Source: Armillaria gallica
Lineage: Eukaryota > Basidiomycota > Agaricomycetes > Agaricales > Physalacriaceae
Reading direction: 5' to 3'
NCBI GenBank assembly: GCA_037576215.1
Contig: JBANDB010000012.1
Span: 1,550,001-1,614,000 of the forward strand
Length of the DNA: 64,000 bases
The translations under genes were made by a program, and so were the position numbers. The notes under the pieces were generated by a model, which did not search any database, was not told where the DNA came from, and was given only the letters and a program-made list of their open reading frames with translations. Shown piece after piece: positions 33,952 through 46,100 of this stretch (positions within the stretch are counted from its first letter, which is position 1; each line of letters opens with the position of its first letter).

Positions 33952-35731
33952 ATGATGGCCTCCGACAGCGCCCTTGTCAATGAACTGGCTCAGGTCAAAC
34001 GTGAATTGGAGATATCAAAAGCGGCCGTGGGTAGCATATATGCATGTTATTTTGCCAATTCGTTATCTGATTCACCATATTTCCAGGATCCCTGCAAGAT
34101 TGTGGAGATGGCCATCGAAATTTCAGCAGAACGGATGAAAGTTACTGAGGCGATGCAAGCTCGAGACGCGGCAGTACTACGACTGTCAGAGGCCTACATT
34201 TCTCTTCGACAGAAGGTTGCCATGATAGATCGCCTTCAAGGCAACTCTCATGGTCCCGAAATGTTCAAGGAAAGCACGTCTTATGTCCTCGGAGACGTTG
34301 GTGTTACGGAGACAAGCATATTGAAGGAGGAGATCGTCGCGCTTGAGAATATTGTCAAGAGTCTGAAAGAAGAGATACGCGAGCAGAATGCACAGACCGC
34401 TGGTCCTACTGAGCCTCCTCCTCGATATGATGATGGCGCTTACAAGGTCTGTTATCTTCGCCGTCTCGACGCGTGATGTTAGGCTGATTGGTCAAGCAGA
34501 CTAGTGAGCAGTCGGTTAATCAAATTCCCGGAATGATTCCACTCCGAATTGCTCGTGATACTCCTCCATTACCGTCGCGCTGTCCATCGCAAACATCAAT
34601 ATCCTCTGTTTCCACCGAAAATCACAGCATCAAACCTATCTTGAGAACTGATGATAATGACTTTGATTACAAGGTCGTTTCTGCGCTGTTGTCCTGGTCG
34701 TCAGATGCTCATGTGCATTGCAGATTGCACGCGCCGTTCCACAGTCCATTGAAGCAGAGGAGACCATCGAACAGAGGAACAAGCTCCTCGCAGCAATGCC
34801 TCTCCCGCAAGATCCACCAGATGATACACTAAAACCAATCCTCTTACCTCACAATTTGACTCTGCATGAATTTCTCGGTAACACATCTGGGGTACGTCTT
34901 TGTCTATCGGACACGAATAAGCTGCTGAGCCCCGTCCGCAGTCTTTGCGCAGTTCGTGCGTTATCATCGCTATATATGCGCTTGTTTCCTCTTCCTAAAA
35001 CAGACCACAGCTTATCAAATTACCGCCTTTTGCAACAGCTCACCACATCGTGGTGTCCGGAACGCGAGGAACATGGCTATTTCTTGACTCCTGCTTTCAA
35101 ATGCAACACGAACCCTCGGGTAGCTACTGCACATCGGTGGTCTTCGGTCGATGTTCTTTCGAGGATGAATAAACCCACTGGTGAGTCCAGCTTATGTCGT
35201 TGTATACCCACCTTATCCCTTTGGTGTAGAGTGCTTCTTTAACAAGGATGGCACATGGTATTATGCCGGTATATACAAAGCCTTTCGGCTTGACGACCTC
35301 ACAACCAAAGAATGGGAAGCGTTATCTAATGAAGTTAGTTCCCTTCCACGTCGACACAGACTAGCCTGATTCTTTTCCCGCAGACTGTACAGGCTATCAT
35401 CAGGGAAACGATTGCCGGTCGTAAGAACATCTCGCCGCAGAACGTCTATGAGATGTCTCAACTATATGCTGCTGGCGCTCTCAAAGTCGCGTGCATTGGC
35501 TTACAGTGCGTTGGGTTCAACAGAACGATGTATAGGTCTATTTTGGAGCAGACGAGTAAATGTGTGCAGGGCGGCAAGTGGAAGGCTGGCCACAATGTAT
35601 CGGGCTCCACATGGAACTCCAGCGGTGGCAATGGAGCTGTGGGTGAGGTCACAGAGGCCTTTAACGATCTTAGCATCGGCGGCAAGGTCTCGGAAGGTGA
35701 CGAGAACCCGTCTTCTAGAGGTCATTGGTAA
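33952..35731 (+). CDS. Coiled-coil protein with C-terminal DUF6697-like domain
   Basis: Multi-exon gene starting MMASDSALVNELAQVKRELE. The N-terminal third is helical and coiled-coil-like (VAMIDRLQ, LKEEIVALENIVKSLKEE). The middle is Pro/Ser-rich (PPLPSRCPSQTSISS). The C-terminal domain includes ECFFNKDGTWYYAGIYKAFR, LTTKEWEALSNE and VYEMSQLYAAGALKVACIG, ending GHW at TAA 35729-35731. The Trp/Tyr-rich W-Y-Y-x-G-x-Y followed by a T-x-x-E-W segment resembles the uncharacterised DUF6697 domain of Agaricomycetes. No catalytic motif was recognised. The first intron may or may not be spliced, because it keeps the frame open either way. Function unknown. Confidence 0.7.
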
Positions 35732-36666
35732 AAGATTGGGGTTTTCTTTCCTTTTTGATTGATTGATATTTCTGGGACTTTGGCATCGTGGAACTGTAGC
35801 ACAAAGACTGAAAACGGACGAATTTTCATGTAATAACTGTATCGATAACATCAATCATGACAACTGTAGTATGTTTCAATTCCATCCATTGTATACACCA
35901 AGCCTCGTTGACATCGCGAAAAGATATTTAGGCGCATATTCACTTGAGTGTTCTTTGAACATACCTCGATTCGCGTGCATGTGTAACGTGCGATGAACCT
36001 AGGGAAGCAAGGAAATTATAAGGCCGGCTATATCGTAGTAGAACACGGTGAACATATCATATACTGGGAGAACGAGACATACACCCATGAGCTAGCTAGC
36101 CATGATGTTCTTCTCGTCTGAAGATGATGATGCACCACGAGTTTTGTCACCGCACTGATTTTCATATGTATTCATTCACCCTGCAACTTCATGAGAACAG
36201 ATAAGCTTAGCAAGAATGATAAGCATTCAAAGAGAGTACTAAATAGTCGTGGTCAAAAAGTGAAAAAGGTTTGTGAGAAGCGCGGTCCGTAGCGCGAACT
36301 GACGACTTGCCCTGATCTCCTACGACTAACTCGGCCAGTCCTGCAGGTTGCGGAATTGCTTCCCTAGCCAATCAAGGACAAATTATTCCAAGCCCAGACC
36401 ACTCTTTGCAGAGCGAGAAGCTGTGGAAACCAAGTTTTCTGGAGGGGACAGTCTTGAACCAGCGCACAAGCGGACTGAATCGCTGACATAAACCACTCAC
36501 ATTCCCGGTTTAGGGCCATTACAGCCACTGCACCATTGTACCATTAGCATTAAAGTTTATGTTCTCGGTACGATTCCTTTCGTCTCTTTCATTCCTACGT
36601 TTCTGATTGGTCAATGCCTCTAAAGCCAAGAGGACGCGCCTCGCCTGCGTCATGTTCCTTCCCGTC
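35732..36666. other. Intergenic; contains a tRNA-like relic
   Basis: No protein gene is supported. On the minus strand at about 36432-36512 the sequence has an A-box-like TGTGAGTGGTTTATG and a B-box-like GGTTCAAGACT, but the cloverleaf does not close properly (see findings). Confidence 0.4.
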
Positions 36667-38668
36667 ATGAAGACTTTCAAACTGCTCTTGTTCTCCCTGC
36701 CATTGGTGGCATCTTTCCCTGCCTATGACGACCAGGTGGTCCTCGGCGGGAATGACTTCAACGACCCTCTGCAAGCCATATTGCACGGGAAACAGAACAT
36801 GGAGAAATGGGTACACGACGGCAAGGAATTCATTAAACAAGACAACCTTATGTGTGAGCAGCTACGAATTCCTTAGCGCCAGCATAGATTCTAATTCTCT
36901 ATAGATGAACTCGTCACCCACGCGTCCTTTGAGCAACACCAACTTAGGGTCACCAAGCCCCAGCTCTGTGATCCTACGGTCAAGCAATATTCTGGCTATC
37001 TCGACATCGAGGAGGATAAGCATCTCTTCTTCTGGTAGCTTCTCATCTTGCGTATAATGCCCATTCGTTGATAAATCTCTAGGTTCTTCGAGTCTCGAGA
37101 TTCTCCCAAAGACGATCCTCTGATTCTGTGGCTCAATGGAGGTCCTGGGTGCAGTTCTTCCACCGGGCTATTGTTTGAACTCGGTCCTTGTCGCGTGAAT
37201 GAGTTTGGTCACAACACTACCTACAACCCGGACAGCTGGAACTCCCATGCCAACATCATCTTCCTCGACCAACCCGTCAATGTTGGATTCTCGTATGCGG
37301 ATAACGGCAAGACCGTTTCTACCAGCCCTGTCGCTGGAAAAGACGTCTATGCTTTCCTTGAGCTATTCTTCCATCGGTTCTCCGAGTATTCGGAACTGCC
37401 ATTCCACAGTGAGTCACTCATTGCTCAAAAGCTGTGTCCAAGCTGTATCCATAGTAACCCTAATCATATAGTCGCTGCTGAGAGTTATGGCGGAACATAT
37501 GCACCGAACATCGCGAGCGTCGTTCATGAGGCGAACAAGAAGTTATCTATGGCCCCCACTCCCAGTCTGAAGAAGATCAACCTCGCCTCAGTTATCCTTG
37601 CCAATGGGCTCACCGACCCTTACATTCAAATGGGTTCCGTTGCCGACTATGCTTGTGATGGTCCTTTCCCTGTCTACAGTGATCCCGAGGGCCCCGAGTG
37701 CACTTCCCTCCGTGCGAAGATCCCGACTTGCCAAAGACTCATCAGTTCCTGCTACAAGTTCCAATCTAGACTGACCTGTGTACCCGCCATGCTCTACTGT
37801 AATTCTCAGCTGTTCGGCCCTCTCATGCGTGAGTAGTATGAAAACGAATCTGACCCCAAACACCGTTCTCACCCATTTCTTCCTAGAAACTGGCCTGAAT
37901 CCCTATGACGTTCGAAAGAAATGCGACAGATCCAAGGATAAAGATGGTGACCTGTGCTACAAACAAATGGGATGGATAGACAACTACATGAATGACCCTT
38001 CCGTCAAGCGCTCGCTGGGCGTAAATCCTGACCGCAAATTTGACTCGTGTAACATGGAGGTTAATCAGGCGTTTGCGTTCCAAGGAGATGGATCACACAA
38101 CAGTGCTATCTTGTTACCAGAGTTAATTAATGACGGGATCAAGTTACTGGTATATGCTGGAAATGCTGGTCTGTCCTTATTCGTCCTATTTCTCGTATCA
38201 GGCTAATACTTATCTTGTTGCTAGACATGATGTGCAATTACATTGTGCGCTTGATCTACTCGTGTGCATTTCATCGTTTCTGACGTTCGATCATAGGGAA
38301 ACTCAAGATGGGTCGAAGCACTGGATACCGTTTTCAGTGAGGAATATTACGATGCCGAATCACTTCCCTGGGTGACTGCGAAGACTGGTGTGATGGCGGG
38401 TGAAGTTCGTAGTGCCGGTGGCGATGGGTTCACTTCGGGCAATGTCACTTTCGTGAACGTCCACAATGCCGGGTTTGTCTTAACTTCAGTTCTTGCATAT
38501 TAATTAACTTACCATGCTCGGATCTTTCCAAATAGACACATGGTTCCGTATGATCAATCTGAGGCTGCCCTGGTTTGTTAAATTTTGTCATATTTCTTAC
38601 AGTACTGACTATTCATGTCCCGCTAGGATCTGATTACTCGGTGGATTCAGGATAGCCCTCTGTCATAA
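36667..38668 (+). CDS. Serine carboxypeptidase, peptidase family S10 (carboxypeptidase Y-like)
   Basis: Multi-exon gene with a signal peptide (MKTFKLLLFSLPLVASFPAY). The oxyanion/substrate motif is LWLNGGPGCSSSTGLLFELG. The nucleophile Ser is in AAESYGGTYAPN, the catalytic Asp in YAGNADMMCN (assembled across an intron), and the catalytic His in VHNAGHMVPYDQ. The C-terminus is LITRWIQDSPLS at TAA 38666-38668. The triad order Ser-Asp-His and the spacing match carboxypeptidase Y. Several cysteines in the middle insertion (ACDGPFPVYS, PTCQRLISSCY) fit the usual disulphides. It should be a secreted or vacuolar exopeptidase releasing C-terminal residues at acidic pH. An alternative in-frame ATG at 36652 adds five residues. 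All catalytic residues are intact. Confidence 0.92.
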
Positions 38669-39238
38669 GTGTATTATAGAGGATTCAGTTTTTTTTTAGC
38701 ACGTGTATAGAAGGAATGTAGATTGGTATAACCTCTCCACTGATTAAAGTTCGCATCATCTGTTGTATATGGCATGTGAAGGTGGCGCTTGTTCTGCTTC
38801 CTCGCCTTCCACAGGATATTCAGGTAATCTACTACGTCAATCGCTTGTATGTATTAAGCGTACGTCTTGGAGTTACCCGCCAGCAGCTACAGTAACCGAC
38901 ACCCACATATTTGCAACGGTCTGGTGGTTTCAATCTATCAGTATTCTTAATATTGATATTTGATGTGCAGGAAGGTTGACGTGGTAGATCCAGGCAGACC
39001 TCTTTTTCCTGCACAACGATTACTTTCTTCCATTGGATCCGGACTGCTCGGCAAGCGCTTCTAGCCTCGAATTTTCCAAGATGTAATAGTCAAAAACTCG
39101 TAAACTAGGGCTGCGAACAGTTAGAAGTCCCGTACACTTCCCTCGATTGACCAGGCGGCGTTTCCTTCCCGAGGATTCACAACGTCATCTGTTACCAAAG
39201 CTGAGGATACCTACCCTGGTATATCGTGTATATCGTCG
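38669..39238. other. Intergenic upstream of the cerato-platanin gene
   Basis: No gene is supported. It presumably contains the terminator of the carboxypeptidase gene and the distal promoter of the next gene. Confidence 0.4.
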
Positions 39239-39246
39239 TATAAAAA
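39239..39246 (+). promoter_or_regulatory. TATA box of the cerato-platanin gene
   Basis: TATAAAAA lies 82 nt upstream of the ATG, a usual spacing for a strongly expressed fungal secreted-protein gene with a short 5' leader. Confidence 0.55.
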
Positions 39247-39327
39247 CCATTGTTGTATGCCTCAAATCCTCATCTCCTCCTCTGCGAGAAGACCGAGTCT
39301 CCAAACCCAGCTCATCGACCACCCAAC

Positions 39328-39753
39328 ATGCAGTTCTTCTCGTCGCTCGCCCTCGCTCTCATCCCCACATGCGCGATGGCCATAACCGCCGGCTATGACA
39401 ATGGCTACGGCGTCGGGACCAACTCACTCAGGAGCGTCGCTTGCTCCGATGGCTCTCACGGCCTCCTGACCAAGGGCTATACCACCTACGACAGCCTCCC
39501 CTCCTTCCCATACATCGCATCCTCCTCCGCCGTCGAGACATACAACAGCGCGAACTGCGGTACATGCTGGAACTTGACGTACACGGGGCTGGGAGAGCCG
39601 CGCAATATCACGGTCTTGGCCGTTGATCATGCCGACTCAGGATTTTACACGTCGTTGGCCGCGTTCAATAATCTGACGGACGGACATGCTGTTGAGTATG
39701 GGATTGTTGATGTTACGGCTGTTCAAGTCAATGCGTCGTACTGTGGGTTGTAA
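39328..39753 (+). CDS. Cerato-platanin family secreted protein
   Basis: Single-exon gene of 141 aa. A signal peptide (MQFFSSLALALIPTCAMA) is followed by a mature protein of about 123 aa. Family motifs are YDNGYGVGTNSLRSVACSDG, GYTTYDSLPSFPYIA, the NCGTCW pair and the C-terminal NASYCGL. The four cysteines of the mature part match the two conserved disulphides. Cerato-platanins are small, surface-active, carbohydrate-binding proteins found only in filamentous fungi. Some act as elicitors toward plants, and others act in the fungal wall. I chose ATG 39328 because it starts the signal peptide directly; an upstream in-frame ATG at 39250 would bury it. No intron is needed. The TATA box at 39239 supports this start. 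Confidence 0.93.
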   Translation: MQFFSSLALALIPTCAMAITAGYDNGYGVGTNSLRSVACSDGSHGLLTKGYTTYDSLPSFPYIASSSAVETYNSANCGTCWNLTYTGLGEPRNITVLAVDHADSGFYTSLAAFNNLTDGHAVEYGIVDVTAVQVNASYCGL

Positions 39754-40110
39754 AGAATTTTCGGGCGCGTGTTTTTTTTTTGTGGACACTTGAACATAAA
39801 TAGTCTGAAGATATCGAAGTGTTTTCAAATTGTATATATTCTCTTTTTCGAGCTTCTTGTTTCGGATTGTAGATCTATTCGGACTGTCTATTTACATCAG
39901 ATTGTGCTTTCGTGTCGGTTCCGAATTGAGATTGTATGTCATTAAAATCATGATTATATTCATTAGAATCGTAATGCAGTTTGAGAAAACAAACAAGCAA
40001 GATAGCATACAACAAACGAAAGCGAGGAGTCAAATGGGCATTAGGAGAATAAGTATGATATACAGACGAAGAAAAGTGAATACAGTGTCATAACAGTCGT
40101 ACGTTGTGCG

Positions 40111-42224
40111 CTAGACGCGGAGAACCTGTCGTTTTACACGTCTCAGACTCTTCATTTCGGACGACAGGGTTATAATTGCATCCTGGGAAATCCGAGGAGA
40201 CTTGTAAACCAATGGTTTCTTCGGTGCAGGCACATTTCCCATGTTGTTAGGGCCTTCATAGTGAGAAAGACGAGCTGTAGTGGAAGAGACATCTATCGGT
40301 GGAGGGACGGGTAGCGGCAGATCCGGAGGACGTGGCAGAGGCTTTTTAACTTTGTAGCCAAGATCGACTGGGGATCTTTTACTACTTGAAGCAGGTTCTT
40401 GATGAACTTGGCCGCAAACAGGTGTACCAGTCAGCTGCGAGGATCGATTCTCCGTGTCCTTCTGTCTATGCGTCACCCTAGAATTCGACCTTCGTGAGCG
40501 TGGTGTTCGGCACGTTTCGGGAGATAGGAGCAAACTAGCTGATGGGTTCAATGGAGTACCGTTAAGATGTTTGGGAGAGTTTGAAGCCCGATTGTCGGGT
40601 GAAAGTCTCATAGATAGCGGGGCTCTCGAGCTCGAATGAGCATGCTGTTTCCTAGAGAATGACGCTGAGGGAAGATCCTCTATCGAGGTAGTACGTGATG
40701 GTGGAGTCACCAATATTGAAGGAACTGTCTGAGGGGATAGGCCAATTGTTGGTGCTGGCGATGTTGCGTTAGGCTCGCCTTCACTGGATAGACTAGTGAC
40801 GAGAGTCGAAGACGTTACGCGAGAACTCCGGCGGGAATGTGCATCAGCCACGGTCGGCGTTGCAGTAGTAGAAAGCAAGGATGTACGAGGCGAGCGCGAA
40901 TCATGTCGATCGGGATACGCGAGCATCGCTGCAGCTTCTCTATGAAACCTATCAGGTCCAAGATAAGCGCTCTAAAACGACATCAGCCAAAAAAAATCCA
41001 AAGCGATGGAGAAAAGCGTACCGTGTCGCGTTCTTTACTTGCAATGGTAGTTTCTCTATAATGGAATATTTCCTTTGCGGCTGCCCCATAGCGTAAATCA
41101 TCTGCGAGAAGTAGCCTTTCTTTTCGTATGCTTGGATAGTCCTTAGGTGGGACAGGAGGTGGCAGTGAGTCGTCCGAATCTACAGAGTATCTCCTGGGGA
41201 AGCTGAGCTTCAAGTCGGCGGATACTATATGTCCAGTGGGGCGCCAGGGATCGGCGGGAATCCCCGCAACTGCACTAGATGGACTAAAGATGGCCTTGCC
41301 AGTATCGAGCATTCGTTCTGTGAGACTCAGACGTCTCGTCCGGGAAGGAGATTCAATGATTTCACTGGGAAGAGCTTTGCTTTCGGAGAGAAGAGACTTC
41401 AGTGCAGTGTCTGGTGTCTGTAAAGTGGCACGGCTGTTCTCAACGTGGCGCAGGTTGTCTCGGATGCCATCAGGAGGGCATGTAGCGCCGGAAACTGAGT
41501 GTGCTCGACGCATGCGATATGGGCGATTCGTTCGAGGTCGGATGTCAGTGAGTGTAGGAAGAAGAGTTTCTTGCGAGCATTCAGAATAAGTAGACCACGT
41601 CGCCGGCGTAGACGGTGGACGAGATCGAATGTTCCCCGAAGCAACATGGTGGGTATTTTCATCTGGGCTCGACGGCGCAGAAACAGGGTCTGCCACCGTA
41701 GCCGTCTGTTGTGCTTCAGACTGCAGTGTGGCGTAAGACCTCCATAGCCTGTCCACCCTTTGAGCTGTCGCCAAAGCCTCTGAATGTTGGTCACGAATAA
41801 GGTGCACGCGGGCTGCTTCATCTTCCGCGTGTCCCGCCTCATCTAACAGAAGAGAAAGTAGGTTCGTCTTCTCTGCTAGTTCCTCCTGGCCACGGGTGGC
41901 CCACCATTGGGCCTCTATGGCATCCTGCTTCACGTTCCAAGTGTCATCTAGCAGATTGACGCGGCATTGTTTCAACCTCTTGAAGCCCTTAGCCGTGTCA
42001 AGTATACGGGCTTCTGCCTCGGCGGTGCGTCGCTCAGTGTCCTGTAGTAATTGCAATGCATCAGCAAATAGTCCCTGCATTCGCCGGATCTTGTACTCCT
42101 TCTCGATGAGGGTATCGACCAGCACATCTCGAGGGGTGTCGATAGTGTAATCTCGGCGTGATTTCTTCCTTGGCTGTGGCGAAGTGTCTGTGGCTTGCAT
42201 GAGGGTATCTTGCCGTGGGTACAA
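40111..42224 (-). CDS. Coiled-coil, proline/serine-rich protein of unknown function
   Basis: Two exons with one intron (about 40976-41023). The start at 42224 (MYPRQDTLMQATDTSPQPRK) is followed by an N-terminal helical coiled-coil region of about residues 30-170 (VLVDTLIEKEYKIRRMQGLF, RTAEAEARILDTAKGFKRLK). Then come long Ser/Thr/Pro-rich, probably disordered segments with SH3-ligand-like PPPVPPKD and a second polyproline cluster (PLPRPPDLPLPVPPPID) in exon 2. The protein is about 685 residues. Repeated R-x-x-S contexts could be kinase sites. No enzyme motif or known family was recognised. It is convergent with the cerato-platanin gene. Confidence 0.75.
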
Positions 42225-43196
42225 GAATCGACACGCGTTTTATTCTAAGAACTGCTGTGTTGTTTACTGTAACCGCTGGTATACAACAAAAGCGCCTTGA
42301 AAAGGAGTGAATCCCGGCGTCTTTGAAAACAATGGAGAACACACTCATCGTGGTAAAACATTCCGTGATACGCGACAATACCCTTGTATCGTGAAACGAT
42401 TGAGCAAGGAAGGTAAACCGGTAGGTGATAGATGAAGAAAAACATTACTCATGTTCTGAATCGAGCAGAGCTGATAATTATCAACCTGCTAATGGATAAG
42501 GCGGTTCCACTAGTGTGGCCACTGGCAGATGGCACAGATCATGACGGGTTCAGAGTCACATATAGTACACTTTCACAGCAAGGATCCATCAGATATACCA
42601 TCGGTGACCTGGGCGCTACGCGAAGAAAGGAAAGCGACAAGAAGCCGGTGCCTTCGAGTTGGTGGCAGGAGACTATTGAGTCCGTTTTGGGACAGCTCAG
42701 ACTCAAAAGGGACTGATACCATCAGTTGTACACTGCCATTGAGAGAGAAGACCAGGAAGACCGAGAGTAAGAAAACTAACGCCATTTGCACTACGTTGTA
42801 CAAGCAGAGGAACCGAGGCACCACTGACCAGGACGGTTGCGGGATGGAGGAAAATTTGAGCTGCCAAGAGCCGGTCGGCCCGGTTACTGAAGTGCACAAT
42901 TTCGGAGTTTGCCGTTCACCTCCGTCTTTATTTCGACCGTCACGACTCTGCGAGATCAATCCCTCCTTTTCCCTTTCTACCATCCTTCATACACTTGTGG
43001 CGAACAATTTGCGGCGTCTACGACCAGTTGAATCTCTGTGGTATTTATATGACTACGATGCTTGATATGAAGGACTGACGCGTCTCAAGTTCAGGTCTCA
43101 ATACCTTTCACGAATCGACAATTTCCCGCAGTGAAGAGAGATTACTATCATACATCTACTCCAATATCGCAATGAGTCGAGGAGTATAGCTTCCAA
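42225..43196. other. Intergenic between divergent genes
   Basis: About 970 nt separating the minus-strand coiled-coil gene and the plus-strand WDR59 gene. It probably contains both promoters. The ORFs here look spurious. Confidence 0.45.
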
Positions 43197-46100
43197 ATGC
43201 CTTCATCGCCATTAGTATCTTCGTACGACCCTCATGAGCCCAAAGTTCTACCAGGTTCAAGGTCTTTGGACAACGTCTCAGTGACAATCAAATTCCAGAC
43301 GGACTGGCCTCTCTCTTCTCAGCCATCCTCAAGCAAGACGTCTACCAGACGACCATCTTGGACGCCGTCGATGCAAGAGGCGCATGTCAGTGACTCCGGG
43401 ACCAACGATGGAGTGTCGTCACCCGAGGATCGCGGAAACTTTCATGAGAGTCTACAGATAGACATGAAAGGGCTCGTAGGGGATGCTGTTGGCAACGTGA
43501 GTACGTGCCAATCTTCTCTTCTCTCGCCGACTCACGAATTTAGATGAGTATCAGTCCGGCTTCCCGGGACATTGTTCTTGCAGCGTATGTGTATTGGATG
43601 TCTGCAAAGTTCTTTCTCTGATCTATATTCTTTTTAGACGTAGAGGTTTATTCATCATTGACCTGGAAGCACCTCTGGAAATTCCTCGTTTTCTTCCCCA
43701 GGGTGGTACATGGGATGTAGCGGACGTTCAATGGAATCCACATACTTCTCGAGCACAGTACATCGTCTCTACGTCCAGCGAGAAACTGTATGTGTCGTCT
43801 CTCTCACGCTCGCCTGCCTGATGGATTTCCCACAGGTTGATATGGAATCTCATGGCCACTGGAAAATCAAATATCGAACACATTCTCTACGCTCACTACC
43901 GCGCCATTACTGATATAAACTGGCATACGACCGAGTTCGATACCGTCGTTAGCACTGGCATCGATGGGTGGGTATGGGCGTGGGATCTTAGAGAACCGCG
44001 AAAGCCGATATTTGGTATGTCAAGTATACCTCCACGGAGTCAGTCTAGCTCATGAACACGATCAGGACTCTGTGAATTCAACTGTAAGATCACCTGTACT
44101 GTTACCCAAACCTGCGTCTCATAGTGGCTAGCTCCGGGGACCCAAGTTAAATGGAGTCGTCAAGATGCCAACATTCTCGCCTCGTCTCATTCCCACGAAG
44201 TGCTCATCTGGGATAGGCGTAAAGGCTCTCTTCCTATCTCCAAAATTCCAGCTCATAACTCCAAAATATACGGCATTGACTGGTCTCACCAGGAATCTAA
44301 TGAAATCGTCACTTGTTCATTGGACAAGACAATCAAAATATGGGACGTGAATGCTCCTCAGGAACCCAAGACTGTGATACACACTACGTATCCTGTTTGG
44401 CGCGCTAGGAATTTGCCGTTCGGTCATGGTGTGATGAGTCTAGCGCAGAGGGGGGAGGCCATTCTTGAGATGTATGCGCGCTCTGACACAACGACGCCTG
44501 TGGACGTGTTCGAAGGACATCAGGACGTCGTCAAAGAATTCGTGTGGAGAAGGGGCGGCAAGGACGACTCAGACATCCAGCTTATAACGTGGTCGAAAGA
44601 CCGGACTTTAAGGTTCTGGCCAGTTGACCCAGAATCCCTGCGGGTAATTTTATCCAGAAATATACTCCACTGCTCTATGCTGATATCATGTTAACAGAAA
44701 GTTGGCCATAGTCCACCAATCACCCGAGGACGCAGAGCAGCTAGTGATGAAAGACGCACCTTCTCTTTCCGAAATCCTCCCCAAGCTTCCAAAAACTCTC
44801 CGCTCTTGTCGGCACCCGTCGGTCATCGTTCAATTCTTGCCGAGGTTCGTGCTGGTGCCCCTCCTCGCGAGAAATTAGTGGCGTCTTCAGCTCCGCACTC
44901 TCGATCTCGAACCTCCAAACAGCCTGTCACTGTCTCATACAATAAGATGACCAGGGGAAATGCTGGTAGTAAATTCGTTACCGCAAGAGTGGATGCGTTG
45001 ACTTGGTTGTCAAGTGTTAAAGTGGGAGAGAAACGAAGAGGGAGCTCATCAGGTCCCGGTAGTGGCCATAATAGTGCAGAGGCATCGAGAATGGGTTCCA
45101 GATCTCGAGGCAACTCGGGTCCAGGAGATACTGCAGGAAGCGATAGCAAAAAGCGGAGCGAGAGCAGAAATAGACTCCTAGGCGAGGAGGCGAACCAATC
45201 GTTACAGGATGAGTGAGTACAGTTCATTCGACCGATGTGGCTGTATCCCTTATGAAACCCATGCAGGATTACTTCCGCACTCACGAAATTGGCCGCTTGG
45301 AAAGTTACTTTGGAAAAGGTTAGGGTTATTTGAATGACTATTGGATGTCACTGAACTTGTCTTCAGCACGATCTAACGAAGAAGCGAACGTGCACGTTGG
45401 GACTATATGGCCCTTGGGGAGAATCCTCAACTGTTTTCATGAGAGTCACGTTTACTTTCCCTCGAGATTACCCTCAAGCAACACACCCCGATGGGACTCC
45501 GACCGTCAATCTCGAACAAAGTCCCCTTATTTCTATCAAGAGCCGCGCCTTTATCCTCCGACGCCTGAAAGCGATCAGAGAAACTCGGAGGCCCTGCCTT
45601 GAGGCATGCCTGAGATTTCTCCTTTGTGCCAACGAGGAAGAGAATGGTCGAACAGAGGCGCGCAACCATATGGACTCTGGATCCTCTGATGACGACGACG
45701 ACGAAAAGAAAGGCAAAGACTTTGCTCTGGCGCTGCGCAATCACAAAAATCTGGCCGAGCCTTGTACATCTCAAGGAACCTTTGGTCCAAATGGTAAGCA
45801 AATGTTTGTCGTTCTGTAGCCTTTTACCAAGTTATCATTCCCAGGGGAGTTTGTATGTTTCTTCCGTGCGCCACCAAGGATTGTACGCAACGTTCTACTC
45901 GGTAGCCGCTCCGATTCTCCGACAAAGCCGTCAACACCCCAAAACTCTTCAAGCACCGTCAACATATACCAGTCTCCATCGCTCGTCGCAGACGCCGTCG
46001 GCCGTCTTGCCGCCATCGCTTCTGATCGTTCCGGCAAGTCAGCCGATTCGCGCCAGTCTGACAACGGGGAGAACATTCTACGTGTTATGACCAATTTCTT

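Noticed and set aside
42573..42983. Minus-strand ORF of 136 aa in the WDR59 upstream region
   Set aside because: No recognisable family, overlapping open frames on the other strand, and placement in a divergent promoter region.
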